NCBI RefSeq assembly: GCF_013394775.1
Contig: NZ_JABXYT010000001.1
Location: 820,501-884,500 of the forward strand
Length of the DNA stretch: 64,000 nt
Reading direction: 5' to 3'
DNA from: Oribacterium sp. oral taxon 102
Lineage (GTDB): Bacteria > Bacillota > Clostridia > Lachnospirales > Lachnospiraceae
Shown: positions 18,203 to 27,491 of the stretch, piece after piece
Position numbering within the stretch: the first letter of the stretch is position 1
Layout of the letters: each line of letters opens with the position of its first letter
Position numbers and translations under genes: made by a program
Notes under the pieces: model-generated
Databases searched by the model: none
What the model saw: the letters and a program-made list of their open reading frames with translations, nothing else
What the model was told of the DNA's origin: nothing

Positions 18203-19282
18203 ATGGCAGGAAAAATGAAGGCAGTCGTCATACATGCGCCGGGAGAATATGCTCTGGAAGAGGTCGATATTCCAAAGCCCAAGAGGGGGGAGGTGCTGGT
18301 TAAGATAAGGGCAATCGCGATTTGCGGCAGCGATCCGGGGATTTTCGCGGGAAGAGTGCGGGCAAATGGCTGGCCGCCCTGTTATCCTTTCGTGGCGGGA
18401 CATGAATTCGCCGGAGAGGTGGTAGAGATCGGAGAGAGCGTTACGGTGCTGCGGCCCGGGGATCGCGTATCGGGCGAGGCGCATTGCGGCTGCGGGGTTT
18501 GTGAAAACTGTAAAAGAGGAATGTATAATCTGTGCCTGAATTATGGAAACAAGGAGGCGGGGCACCGGCATTATGGCCATAATACGGAGGGCTGTTATGC
18601 CCAGTATCAGGTATACGACCAGAAGGCACTCAGCAGAATGCCGGATAACGTAAGCTTTGATGAGGGAACGCTGGTGGATACAGCGGGAACGGCGCTGAAC
18701 GCGCTGCGGCTGTGCGGTGTGGTTCCGGGCGGGAATACCGTCGTGATCGGCCCCGGCCCCATGGGGATCTCGGCAATGCTGATCGCAAAGGCGATGGGCT
18801 CCTCCGTAATTATGGTCGGGCGGGGAGAACGGCTTATGTTTGCGGGAAAGCTGGGGGCGGATGAGCTGATCGATTATGAAAAGACCGGCGATCCGGTTTT
18901 GGAGGTGAGGAGAATGACCGGAGGATACGGTGCAGATCAGGTGATTGAAGCCGCCGGAAATACCACGGCGTTTCTCGAATCGGTACAAATGGCGAAAAAG
19001 GGGGGGCAGGTTGCGTTTATCAGCATTCCGTCTGAGGACGGGCAGAGTATCGCAGGAAAATATCTGGTGATGAATCAGATCAGCCTGCACGGGACGAGAG
19101 CCAATCCGAACTGTTCACGGCATATACTGCATATGATATCCAACGGCTCGCTCGGAACATTAAAGAATATGATTACCCATGTTTTCCCGATTGATCAGAC
19201 GCGGGAGGCGTTTGATACCTTTATCCGCAGAAGGGATGGGGCGGTAAAGGTACTGATCCATCCGTTTGCGGAGCCTGCCTGA
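18203..19282 (+). CDS. Zinc-dependent MDR dehydrogenase 1
   Basis: A medium-chain alcohol/polyol dehydrogenase of 359 residues. Catalytic zinc ligands are Cys41 (CGSDPG) and His67-Glu68 (GHEFAG). The structural zinc lobe is CGCGVCENCKRGMYNLC (Cys95-Cys111). The NAD-binding loop is VIGPGPMGISAM. The start is ATG 18203 behind AAGGAGGAG; the frame is open from 18152 but lacks a ribosome site there. Polyol, threonine and scyllo-inosose dehydrogenases (IolM of Thermotoga) share this fold. With a creatininase-family protein and a TIM-barrel epimerase nearby, an IolM-like role is plausible but unproven. Confidence 0.88.
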   Translation: MAGKMKAVVIHAPGEYALEEVDIPKPKRGEVLVKIRAIAICGSDPGIFAGRVRANGWPPCYPFVAGHEFAGEVVEIGESVTVLRPGDRVSGEAHCGCGVCENCKRGMYNLCLNYGNKEAGHRHYGHNTEGCYAQYQVYDQKALSRMPDNVSFDEGTLVDTAGTALNALRLCGVVPGGNTVVIGPGPMGISAMLIAKAMGSSVIMVGRGERLMFAGKLGADELIDYEKTGDPVLEVRRMTGGYGADQVIEAAGNTTAFLESVQMAKKGGQVAFISIPSEDGQSIAGKYLVMNQISLHGTRANPNCSRHILHMISNGSLGTLKNMITHVFPIDQTREAFDTFIRRRDGAVKVLIHPFAEPA

Positions 19283-19341
19283 GCGCACAATGGCGCAGAT
19301 CGCGTGGAACGTTACAGGAAATGGAAAAAGGAGGAAAGAGA

Positions 19342-20376
19342 ATGAGAGAATATATCTTAGAGAGTCCCGGATTGGTAACGGAGAGGGAGGCTCCGGTTTT
19401 GCAGCCGGAGCCGGGAATGGTACAGATTCGCGTAAAGCATGTGGGTATTTGCGGTTCTGATATTCATTTATTTCAAGGAACCTACAATGGCCCGCATCAT
19501 TATCCGATGCTGTTCGGGCATGAATGGTCAGGGCAGGTGACGGCGATCGGAGAGGGCGTGACGGGGGTGTCGGTGGGAGATATCGTAACAGGCGATTGCT
19601 CTCGCTATTGCGGAAGCTGCCCTGCCTGCAAAATGGATAAAAATTTGTGCGAGCACATTGAAAAATTCGGCATCACGACCGATGGGGCATCTGCGGAATA
19701 TATTACAAGAGAGGAAAAATATCTTTATAAGGGAGGAGAGGGGCTCAGCGAGGAGCTTCTCGTGCTGAGCGAGCCGCTGGCGGTGGCGGCACACCTGCTT
19801 TCCCGTACAGCAAGAGCCGCAGAAGGCGCGCTGAAGGACAGGAATATACTTGTGCTGGGAGGCGGAGTGATCGGCATGGGAGCAATGATGCTTCTTCGGA
19901 AAATATATCATTGTGAGACGGTAGCCCTGTATGATCTGTCGAGGTATCGCTGTGAAATCGCACGGAGCGCGGGTGCGGAGATTCCGACGGCAGAGGCGCT
20001 GCATCCGCAGGCGGAGGATGGGAGCTATGCATCGCTCTATCAGGCAGCGTGCTATGATATTGTGATTGAAACGACAGGGGTTCCGTCGGTCTTTGCAAGT
20101 GCCTTTCCGCTGCTGAAGACGATGGGGATACTGGCGTGCGTCGGCATGGCGGCAAAGGTGGAAATCCCGCAAAAGCAGATTGTGACAAAGGCGCTGACGG
20201 TGCTCGGTTCCATCGGCGGGACGGGGGACTTCCCGACGGCAATGAAATTCATCCATGATTTCCCGGAGGAAGCGCGAAAGCTGATCAGTCATTCTTATCC
20301 GATGACGCGGGTGAAGGAGGCATTTGAAGCTGCGCGGAAACCGGAGGAAAGCATGAAGGTGGTTCTGGATTTATAA
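19342..20376 (+). CDS. Zinc-dependent MDR dehydrogenase 2
   Basis: A second MDR dehydrogenase, 344 residues, of the sorbitol/threonine dehydrogenase type. Zinc ligands are Cys37 (CGSDIH) and His60-Glu61 (GHEWSG). The structural zinc motif is CGSCPACKMDKNLC (from Cys90). The nucleotide-binding loop is VLGGGVIGMGAM. The start is ATG 19342 with GGAGG nearby; ATG 19321 is upstream of that ribosome site. It is only moderately similar to dehydrogenase 1, so the two probably act on successive or different substrates. It is the last plus-strand gene of the operon. Confidence 0.88.
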   Translation: MREYILESPGLVTEREAPVLQPEPGMVQIRVKHVGICGSDIHLFQGTYNGPHHYPMLFGHEWSGQVTAIGEGVTGVSVGDIVTGDCSRYCGSCPACKMDKNLCEHIEKFGITTDGASAEYITREEKYLYKGGEGLSEELLVLSEPLAVAAHLLSRTARAAEGALKDRNILVLGGGVIGMGAMMLLRKIYHCETVALYDLSRYRCEIARSAGAEIPTAEALHPQAEDGSYASLYQAACYDIVIETTGVPSVFASAFPLLKTMGILACVGMAAKVEIPQKQIVTKALTVLGSIGGTGDFPTAMKFIHDFPEEARKLISHSYPMTRVKEAFEAARKPEESMKVVLDL

Positions 20377-20390
20377 AGCCTGCTCCGGAA

Positions 20391-20508
20391 TAAAAAAGCA
20401 ATCGCAGGCGATTGCTCTGAAGCGCTCAAAGCTCTTCGCCGGAGGGGCATCGCAGGGACGAGCCCTGCGATAAACCGCGTGGCTCCCCCGAGCTTTGCCC
20501 GGGGGCAG
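20391..20508 (-). repeat. Second copy of the terminator-bearing structured repeat (inverted)
   Basis: Read on the minus strand, this copy has CCCCGGGC-AAA-GCTCGGGG, the linker GAGCCACGCGG, an extra hairpin ATCGCAGGG...CCCTGCGAT, then CTTTGAGCGCTTCAG. It ends in AGCAATCGC-CT-GCGATTGCT (20397-20416) followed by six T. It matches the element at 7183-7262 apart from the extra hairpin. It lies after the minus-strand creatininase-family gene and can terminate it. Confidence 0.85.
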
Positions 20509-20550
20509 ATAAAGGCGGGAAGGACGGATGGGCTTTTCCGCTTAGAGAAT

Positions 20551-21666
20551 TCAGAAAATGCCGCGCTTCGGCAACTCATGGACGCTCTTCCAGCCATCGC
20601 TGAGAGGCTCTCTGAGACAGGGCTCGATTTCCTCATAGGGACGTGTCGAGAATTTCTCCGGATCGGGAACCGTTCCTGCCGGATATTTTTTCAGGATATC
20701 CTGCACCATCATTGTGAGGTATTCACAGATGCAGGCAATGGCTCGCTTTGCCTTTCTGGCTTCACCGCGAGACGGTTTTCCGACGACGCCTTCCGGCGTG
20801 GCATACCGTTCGATCACACGGTGCCCTTCTGCCTCGGACCACTTGTTGGGACGATGAAAGCTGTCTACGGAACCGTCGTAATAGCCATCGTCAAGGAAAC
20901 CGAAGCTTTTCGGGTCGGCATCCACGACGACTCCCATATCGACCATTTCCCGAAACATCAGAAGCGCCACGGAGGTTTCGGCTTCATCTGCGTGAATAAA
21001 CGGGGTACTTACAAAATCCGGCCGCTTGTCGCCGATTGGATAGAAAAACTCACGGACGGCGCGGTGCCATTCCACAATGGTGACGAAGGCCGGCAGCTGG
21101 TAACGCTTGAAGAATTCCTGGATGCCATCCTCGAGCATCCAGTCCATGCCGTGATTGTTTACCAGAATGATTTTTCGATAGCCGTCGTCCCACAGACCGA
21201 GCAGTGTATAGATGATGGTTTCTTTCACGATCTCTTCACTGACCATAACGGTTCCCGGCATCGCTACATGGTGATAGGGATGCCCGCCGTAGTTTAACGG
21301 CGGAAATGCAAGCGTAACCTCTCCGCAGTCAAGCTTCGCCGTATAACGGCGGACAGCCTCACAGATAGAGGTACACATAAAGGTATCCAGCCCGCTGTTG
21401 TTGTGCAGGCCATGGTTTTCCGTGCATCCGATCGGCACAAGGCAGATATCGTTTTTTCTGCGTTTTTCAATGCAGTGCTGGCGGGGGGTATTTTGGATGT
21501 AGCAGCCGGCCTTGCCCAGCTCGGAATCGCTCGGAATCTCATATTTTTGGAGAATTTCATCGACTTCCTCTTCGCCGGCATCCCAGATGCGTTTTTTCAT
21601 CTGTCCGACCGCCGTGTCTTCAAAAAAGATATTGGGGTAGTCAGTAGTAAGGAATTTATCGTACAT
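20551..21666 (-). CDS. Creatininase-family hydrolase, IolN-like
   Basis: A 371-residue member of the creatininase/creatinine amidohydrolase family. The metal-site residues are present: Glu83 and His85 (CTENHGLH), Asp94 (SGLDTF), His162 (NNHGMDW) and Glu218/Glu220 (HADEAE). The family includes creatininase, MftE-type peptidases and the diketo-inositol hydrolase IolN of Thermotoga. Dehydrogenase genes of the IolM family lie immediately beyond its stop and an IolO-like epimerase is nearby, so ring-opening of an oxidised cyclitol is the leading guess. The length exceeds the roughly 250 residues of classical creatininase. GGAGG sits before the ATG. It converges on the dehydrogenase operon. Confidence 0.85.
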   Translation of the reverse strand: MYDKFLTTDYPNIFFEDTAVGQMKKRIWDAGEEEVDEILQKYEIPSDSELGKAGCYIQNTPRQHCIEKRRKNDICLVPIGCTENHGLHNNSGLDTFMCTSICEAVRRYTAKLDCGEVTLAFPPLNYGGHPYHHVAMPGTVMVSEEIVKETIIYTLLGLWDDGYRKIILVNNHGMDWMLEDGIQEFFKRYQLPAFVTIVEWHRAVREFFYPIGDKRPDFVSTPFIHADEAETSVALLMFREMVDMGVVVDADPKSFGFLDDGYYDGSVDSFHRPNKWSEAEGHRVIERYATPEGVVGKPSRGEARKAKRAIACICEYLTMMVQDILKKYPAGTVPDPEKFSTRPYEEIEPCLREPLSDGWKSVHELPKRGIF

Positions 21667-21803
21667 AGCAGCCTCCTTGCATAATAGAGATGTGGAATGT
21701 CATGGTCTGATGATAAGGAAAGAGCTGGCAAGGGACAATGGAACGGAGAACGAAGAAAAGCGGCGGAATTGTGCGGCTGCACAATCTTTCAGAGGAGAGA
21801 GGC

Positions 21804-23333
21804 ATGCTGTATTTGACGAAATATATGATAGGCGACTATCTGGATGCTGCGGGAATCCGTGTGAAAATCCTGGGGAAGGAGCCGTGGAGATTTACCGGTC
21901 TCAGTATGGGACTTCCGGAGCAGGCGAATCCGGAAAGGCTTTACTTTCCGGGAGAGGGGGAAGATTGCGTCGGGCGGCGGGATTTTCGGACAACAGAAAA
22001 TTGTTGTATCCTTCGGGCTGTGAAGGAGGATACGTTTTCGGAAACGCGGGGAGAGCAGGAGGAGATTGTCTGCTGTTGTACGGGGGAAGAGGCGCTTCGG
22101 GCTGCAATGTCCTGCTTCGCGTTCTATAAGGATTGGTATCTTTCTTTACTGGAGGAGCTTCTGAATGGAGGCAGCCTGCAGAGACTGGTTGAGCTGAGCA
22201 TTCCGGTATTTCGAAATCCGGTTGCGGTCAGCGATATCGGATTTCAGGTGCTCGCATTTACGAAGGAGTATCACGGGCAGATGGAGGATGCCGAATCAAA
22301 ATTCATCTGTCAATATGGCGTACATTCGCCGGAATATATACGGCAGATGATCCGTCAGAAATCGTTTCTGGAAAATATGGAACGAAATGCGGGACCGTTT
22401 CGGTATCATTATGATTTTTTACAGCATGAAAGCGTTTATTGTACGATCTGGCTGCATGGAAAAGCGGTCGGGCTTCTGACGATTGTCGGAAAAAACAGTA
22501 TCGACAGACGTTCTGTGATGGATGAAGCAGGGATTTTCTCGAAGCTGCTGTCCGGCGCATTTGAGATACAGCGGGGAAGGATGAGAAGCCTCAGCATGGA
22601 AGAAAGTCTCGCGCTTAGGATCCTGAAAGGGGAAATCAATGACGGTGCAGTAGTGCAGGATCTGTTTTCGGCGATGAAGCTGAAAGAGGGAAGCGCTTTT
22701 TGCGTTGCCTATGTCCGAATGAAGAACCGGCTTCGAATGGGACAGGAGCTGCTCCTATGTAAAATAAAAAAACTGCTCGAAAGCAAGGTGAGAAAAGGAC
22801 TTGTACTGACAGAGGAGAACGGACTGAGCGTGATCGCGGCGGCGGATGCAGACTGGACTTCCACGCTGAGATCCGTAGTGAATATGGTTTTTCCGGATGA
22901 TGAGGCATGGATTGGAGTCAGTTATGAAAGCGACCGGAGCGGACAGACTGCGGAACTGTACAGACAGGCGGCATTTGCATCAGAGGAGGCACAGAGACAG
23001 GGTATCCTGTCAGGGCTTCGATATGAACGATGTATGCTGCGGGATATTCTCAAAAATAATTTATCCATAGAGCAGAAGCGTGCTGCGGTTTATCCCGCAG
23101 TCCGAATCCTGCAAAGCAAGGGAACGAAAACAGAGCTTTACCAGACCCTGAAGGAATACCTTATGTCAGAGGGGGACAGCGCGAAAACGGCAGCAGAGCT
23201 GCACATTCATAAAAACACCTTATATTACCGACTGCACCAGGTGGAGGAGCTGCTGAAGCTTCCGCTCCGTGACAGGGAAATCCGCGAATGTCTGAGGCTC
23301 TCGATGTATTTGCTGGAAATCTATTCCGCATAA
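21804..23333 (+). CDS. PucR/CdaR-family transcriptional regulator
   Basis: A 509-residue regulator. The last 60 residues form the PucR C-terminal helix-turn-helix, with SAKTAAELHIHKNTLYYRL followed by a second helix rich in Leu and Arg. The long N-terminal part has no motif I can name; the middle (about 200-430) resembles the GGDEF-like region of CdaR proteins. The start is ATG 21804 with AGGAG six bases upstream; an earlier in-frame ATG at 21738 has a poor ribosome site. It diverges from the IolN-like gene. Its 3' end overlaps that of the AraC-type gene by 13 bases. Confidence 0.85.
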   Translation: MLYLTKYMIGDYLDAAGIRVKILGKEPWRFTGLSMGLPEQANPERLYFPGEGEDCVGRRDFRTTENCCILRAVKEDTFSETRGEQEEIVCCCTGEEALRAAMSCFAFYKDWYLSLLEELLNGGSLQRLVELSIPVFRNPVAVSDIGFQVLAFTKEYHGQMEDAESKFICQYGVHSPEYIRQMIRQKSFLENMERNAGPFRYHYDFLQHESVYCTIWLHGKAVGLLTIVGKNSIDRRSVMDEAGIFSKLLSGAFEIQRGRMRSLSMEESLALRILKGEINDGAVVQDLFSAMKLKEGSAFCVAYVRMKNRLRMGQELLLCKIKKLLESKVRKGLVLTEENGLSVIAAADADWTSTLRSVVNMVFPDDEAWIGVSYESDRSGQTAELYRQAAFASEEAQRQGILSGLRYERCMLRDILKNNLSIEQKRAAVYPAVRILQSKGTKTELYQTLKEYLMSEGDSAKTAAELHIHKNTLYYRLHQVEELLKLPLRDREIRECLRLSMYLLEIYSA

Positions 23334-24190
23334 ACCCTTCGGTATTCACTGGGAGACATCCTCACATATTTCTTGAACTGCGCAGTAAAATAATTGGAGT
23401 CGGAGAAGCCGACAGCGCCTGATATTTCGGTGATCGAAGCTGCTGTCGTCGTCAGAAGGGACTGCGCTTCCCCGATCCGTCGACGGCAGAGGTATTGTAT
23501 CGGCGACAGTGCGTAAGCTGCCTTGAATGCATGGGAGAGGTGATAGGGGCTCAGATGAAACGCGGAGGCGAGCTGCTCCAGAGAGAGCTCTTCATGGTAA
23601 TGCGCATCGATATAATGCTTCACCTGATAGAGCCACTCGGCCGAGACAGTTTTGCCTGGAAGAGCCTTCGGAGGCAGGGATGCTTCTGCATAACGAAGGG
23701 AGATCGCGAGAACGATCAGGGCTTGAGACAGATGTTCGCAGAATTCTTCCAGATGACGGCTCGGATCTGCATAGCGGTAAAGCTCCTCAAACAGAGCGCG
23801 GAAGGTACGGTATTCGGCCTTAAGAGGCAGAATCGGATTCATAGATTCAGGAATCAAATGATTTTCAGGGAGATCCTGAAAGGCAAACCCTGCAATGCGC
23901 AGACTGTAGAAGGACAGCTCATGGTTCTTTTCTGAGAGCTCATCATGCAGGATGCCGCTGTTGCAGAATACCAGATCCCCCTCTTTGATAGCACGATAGG
24001 AGGTATCGAGATAATACATACCGCATCCGTGCGTGACGAGCAGCAGCTCGAAGGCATCCGGATGCCGGTGCAGGATGCGGGGATGCTCCTTATTAAAGCT
24101 GGCAGGACTGTAGCTGACAGACAGAAGGCGGGGCTGCTTCCCCTGCGGGAAGCTGGGCTGAAAATACGGATGCAGATATTTTTGAATCAT
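23321..24190 (-). CDS. AraC-family transcriptional regulator
   Basis: A 289-residue regulator. Residues about 35-125 look like a cupin ligand-binding domain (HPDAFELLLVTHG...GDLVFCNSG). Residues about 185-287 carry the paired AraC helix-turn-helix motifs (LSLEQLASAFHLSPYHLSHAFK and ITEISGAVGFSDSNYFTAQF). The start is taken at 24190 because GGAGAAAACC precedes that ATG on the minus strand; the open frame runs back to 24469 without a better site. It diverges from the second creatininase-family gene. Confidence 0.9.
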   Translation of the reverse strand: MIQKYLHPYFQPSFPQGKQPRLLSVSYSPASFNKEHPRILHRHPDAFELLLVTHGCGMYYLDTSYRAIKEGDLVFCNSGILHDELSEKNHELSFYSLRIAGFAFQDLPENHLIPESMNPILPLKAEYRTFRALFEELYRYADPSRHLEEFCEHLSQALIVLAISLRYAEASLPPKALPGKTVSAEWLYQVKHYIDAHYHEELSLEQLASAFHLSPYHLSHAFKAAYALSPIQYLCRRRIGEAQSLLTTTAASITEISGAVGFSDSNYFTAQFKKYVRMSPSEYRRVYAE

Positions 24191-24323
24191 GGTTTTCTCC
24201 GCTGCAGGATTGTGGATGAAATAAATCGCAAAAAAGCGGTAATTATATTTTGGAATGAAGGAAAACGGGAGGAATTCCACGCGGAAATCCGCAAGATTGT
24301 CAAGGAGTTTTCCTGACGCTTTT

Positions 24324-24352
24324 ATTATACTCTTTCCATAAGAAAATGAAAA
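24324..24352 (-). promoter_or_regulatory. Probable SigA promoter of the AraC-type gene
   Basis: On the minus strand TTTTCA and TATAAT are 17 bases apart, about 130 bases upstream of the start codon. The -35 matches four of six positions. The 241-base divergent region (24191-24431) holds this and little else that I can recognise. Confidence 0.55.
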
Positions 24353-24431
24353 CAGAGGCAGTCCTGCGGAGGAAAGAAGGCTGAAAAACAGAGGGCTGTG
24401 TTCCGGAGAGCAGGATGCGGAAAGGAGGCCT

Positions 24432-25394
24432 ATGTCGAACTGGAGTTTACCCGCCAAGGGCGGGCACATGGAAGCGCAGGATGGAATTTATTATCAGAAT
24501 ATGACGACAAAGATGCTGGAGGAACGTCTGAAGAAGAATGACGTGCTGCTGCTCCCGGTCGGCTCAACGGAGAACCATGGGCCGTCTGCGCCATACGGAG
24601 AGGATACCTATCTGGATACGCGGCTCTGCGAGCTGGTTGCGGAACGGACAGGCTGCACCGTTGCGATGCCGGTCTGGTATGGCTCTCATCCATACCACCA
24701 TTTGGGACAGAAGGGAACGATCATGATCCCGGAAAACATCCTGGCGGATTACATCGCCTATGTATTGGCAGGCTTCTGGAATACAGGCTTCCGCAAGATC
24801 ATCATCGTCAACGGGCATGGACAGGATTATGTCATTCCTCTTGCGATTCATACCTTCGGCAAGAAGTGGCAGGTGCCGGGCATTGTGCTTTATACGCATT
24901 TCTGGAACTGTGCGGGCAGCGAGATGTATACGAAGGAGAAGGGCGGACCGTATGAGGAGCCCTTTGTGCATGCGGATGAAGTGGAGCAGAGCTGGTGTCT
25001 GGAGCTGTTCCCGGAATTCATTCACATGGAGGATGCGATCAAGGTGGATAAGGCGCCCCTGCTCCCGCCCGGTCATATCAATACCTCTGCAGAGGACGGT
25101 GCAGGCCCGATCAAGTGGTACAATGCATTTGGCTCCTGCGGTATGGAATGTATCTGCCAGCCGGAGGGCGTGATCGGAGACGCACGGAAGGCGGAGGGGG
25201 AGAAGGCAAAGGCAGGGGTCGAAAAAACGCTGGACTATCTGACGAAGCTTGTAAACGATATTCTGGAAAAATATCCGGCGGGAGAGCTGCCGCCGATTGA
25301 GAAAATGACGCAGCGCAGACGAGAGGATATCGAAGCGGTGATCAAGGGGCCGAACGCGCCGGGCGGAAGACATATCTATACACTGGAGTATTAA
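24432..25394 (+). CDS. Creatininase-family hydrolase 2
   Basis: A second creatininase-family protein, 320 residues, clearly related to the one at 20551. The metal residues are Glu47 and His49 (STENHGP), Asp58 (YGEDTY), His129 (NGHGQDY) and Glu183/Glu185 (HADEVE). The substrate-lobe sequence SHPYHHLGQKGT matches GHPYHHVAMPGT of the first paralogue. The start is ATG 24432 directly after AAAGGAGG. It is followed 15 bases later by a TIM-barrel epimerase gene, so the two are co-transcribed. A hydrolase acting on an oxidised cyclitol or lactone is a reasonable guess only. Confidence 0.85.
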   Translation: MSNWSLPAKGGHMEAQDGIYYQNMTTKMLEERLKKNDVLLLPVGSTENHGPSAPYGEDTYLDTRLCELVAERTGCTVAMPVWYGSHPYHHLGQKGTIMIPENILADYIAYVLAGFWNTGFRKIIIVNGHGQDYVIPLAIHTFGKKWQVPGIVLYTHFWNCAGSEMYTKEKGGPYEEPFVHADEVEQSWCLELFPEFIHMEDAIKVDKAPLLPPGHINTSAEDGAGPIKWYNAFGSCGMECICQPEGVIGDARKAEGEKAKAGVEKTLDYLTKLVNDILEKYPAGELPPIEKMTQRRREDIEAVIKGPNAPGGRHIYTLEY

Positions 25395-25409
25395 AAACGG
25401 GAGCAGGGT

Positions 25410-26261
25410 ATGAAATACGATTTCAAACTGGGAGTTTCCTATGCGGAGGAACGACCGTTGAGTGCGCCGCTTCCGTTATGCGGAGAGCTGGGGGAGGCGA
25501 TGAGGGATGCAAGGCAGGCGGGCTTTGACGGCATCGAGCTTCACGGCAGGGAATATGAATTTGACAGAAGAGGCATCGAGCGGATAAAACGGCTGTGCGA
25601 AGAGAGCGGGGCAGAGATCGCAGCACTTGCGAGCGGCCGGCTCTATACCCAGACGGGACTGTCTCTGGCGGAGCCGGAGGCGGCGCGGCGCGGCTGGGTT
25701 CTCATGCAGATGAAAAAATATATCGCAGCGGCGGCAGAGCTGCATACGGATCTTATCATCGGCTGGGTGCGGGGGCGTTTCGCGGCGGACAATCCGCCGG
25801 AGCTGTATTTCCGAACGCTGCAGGAGAGCATGAAGGAGCTGGACATCTATGCGGGAGACCGACAGGTACGTCTGCTTATGGAGGTCATCAACCGTTATGA
25901 GACGGACAGCTTTCGAACGACGAAGGAGACATTGGAATTTCTAGAGGAGAATGAGCTGGAAAACACTCTTCTGCATCTGGATACCTTCCACATGAACATA
26001 GAGGAGGACAGTCTCTGCGAGGCGATCCGGACAGCGGGAGCGCGGCTTGGATATTTTCACGCTGCGGATAATACGCGGCGCTGTCCGGGGAGCGGCAGCC
26101 TGAATTTCCCCGAAATAGCGGCGGAGCTGGCTGCGGTGGGCTATCACGGCTTCGTGACAGTAGAATGTCTGCCCGGGTCGGACGGACGGGAGACGGCGAA
26201 GCGGGCTGCCGGATATTTCAGAGATCTGATGCGAAGCGAGAATAATCACTCATCCAGATGA
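25410..26261 (+). CDS. Sugar phosphate isomerase/epimerase-like TIM-barrel protein
   Basis: A 283-residue AP-endonuclease-2-fold (xylose-isomerase-like TIM barrel) protein. Metal and substrate motifs typical of keto-sugar 3-epimerases are visible: GFDGIELHG, LMEVINRYE (catalytic Glu), LLHLDTFHMNIEE, FHAADNTRRCPGSG and GFVTVECLPG (second Glu). Relatives include tagatose/psicose epimerases, IolE/IolI and the 5-keto-L-gluconate epimerase IolO of Thermotoga. Co-transcription with a creatininase-family hydrolase favours an IolO-like step. Its stop overlaps the converging regulator gene by 16 bases. Confidence 0.85.
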   Translation: MKYDFKLGVSYAEERPLSAPLPLCGELGEAMRDARQAGFDGIELHGREYEFDRRGIERIKRLCEESGAEIAALASGRLYTQTGLSLAEPEAARRGWVLMQMKKYIAAAAELHTDLIIGWVRGRFAADNPPELYFRTLQESMKELDIYAGDRQVRLLMEVINRYETDSFRTTKETLEFLEENELENTLLHLDTFHMNIEEDSLCEAIRTAGARLGYFHAADNTRRCPGSGSLNFPEIAAELAAVGYHGFVTVECLPGSDGRETAKRAAGYFRDLMRSENNHSSR

Positions 26262-27313
26262 TAGTATCGTATTTTCCGCCAGAGGGTCGTGGTGCTGATG
26301 CCGAGCTCCAGTGCGGTTCGCTTCCGGCTTCCCTTGTTCCTTCGAAGACAGGTGGCGAGCAGGTCGCGGTAAATATCACTTCTCTCCGGAACCTGCGGGT
26401 GCAATTCTGCCGCGGGGGATGCCGTGCTTATGGCAGCGGATGCCGCATCGCCCTCGCCTGCCGTGGAATCCTCCTGATTTACGGATACCGCCTGCGCATA
26501 GAGCGCAGAGTCCTTCTCGTAGAGCTCTGTGAGGAGCTGCTGCACATAGCCCGTATGGATGAGCGGTTCCGGTGCGGTAAGGATCATCCGCTCGCAGAAG
26601 GCGGCGAGCTGCAGGATGTTGCCGTCCCAGCTGTAGCGCACAATCGTCTGCAGCGCCTGCTCCGTCAGCGTATGCTGCGTTCGGTACCGGCGGTTATAGT
26701 CCTGAAAATAGTAACGGAACATATTCTGAATGTCGTTCGGACGATCCTTCAGCTTGGGGATGCGGAGACGCAGCGCGCGGAGCGTAAAGAGGAGATCCGA
26801 GCGGAAGAGGAACTGCTTCCGAAGCTCTGTCAGGTTCTTCGAGGTGCTCGCAATGATGCGGATATCGACATATTTGTACTGCGAATAGTTTACCTGGCTC
26901 ATGACGCGTTTCGTCCGCATGACACGGGCAAGCTGCGACTGGATCGGGAGCGTCAGCTTGTCGATGCCCTGAATCATCAGCGTCCCGTGGTCGCAGTCCA
27001 GGATTGCGCCTCTGCGTCCCATCCTGGGATCACCGAAGAGAACGCGGCTCTGCTCTTCGTTCGTCGTGCCGGACAGGGAGACGACGGCGTAGGAGCCGCT
27101 TTTCCTCCCGCTGCCGTTGTGGATTGCCTGCGCGAGCATCTCGAGCTCCGGACCGGCGCTCGCCTCGATCAGAACCGGACTCGAGGATTTCGCGTACAGG
27201 CGCGCCTTCTTTATTTCCGGCTGCAGATCGACGAAGAGCTCGTCCAGCATATCGAAGCTGGCAACCGCGGGGTCTCCATGCAGAAGCAGGGTGTCGCTGC
27301 TCTTTGCTTTCAT
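26246..27313 (-). CDS. Degenerate sigma-54-activator-like (PrpR/NtrC-type) regulator
   Basis: A 355-residue protein with the AAA+ layout of sigma-54 activators (about residues 40-265) and a C-terminal Fis-type helix (RKRTALELGISTTTLWRKI). Key sites are lost. The Walker A region reads IEASAGPELEMLAQAIH, with no GKT/S. The GAFTGA loop that touches sigma-54 is absent (LFGDPRMGRRGAIL). Walker B is altered (GTLMIQGIDKL). It is therefore unlikely to be an ATP-driven sigma-54 activator and may simply bind DNA as repressor or activator. The start is 27313 with AAGGAG seven bases upstream; the frame stays open to 27550 without support. It diverges from the dehydratase gene. Confidence 0.8.
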   Translation of the reverse strand: MKAKSSDTLLLHGDPAVASFDMLDELFVDLQPEIKKARLYAKSSSPVLIEASAGPELEMLAQAIHNGSGRKSGSYAVVSLSGTTNEEQSRVLFGDPRMGRRGAILDCDHGTLMIQGIDKLTLPIQSQLARVMRTKRVMSQVNYSQYKYVDIRIIASTSKNLTELRKQFLFRSDLLFTLRALRLRIPKLKDRPNDIQNMFRYYFQDYNRRYRTQHTLTEQALQTIVRYSWDGNILQLAAFCERMILTAPEPLIHTGYVQQLLTELYEKDSALYAQAVSVNQEDSTAGEGDAASAAISTASPAAELHPQVPERSDIYRDLLATCLRRNKGSRKRTALELGISTTTLWRKIRYYHLDE

Positions 27314-27491
27314 TTCATTGCTCCTTCGCGCGGAATCACCGCGCAGATGTATAGGATTGGCGGGCCGAAGGGCTCGGCCGGCAGGGCTGGGTGCAGTCCG
27401 GATAAGCCATCTGCCAATAGGAGGATCCTCTCGACTGCTTTCATTTTGAAATACTGCTTGCAATAAATCTAGCATAAAATATTTAAATTTG

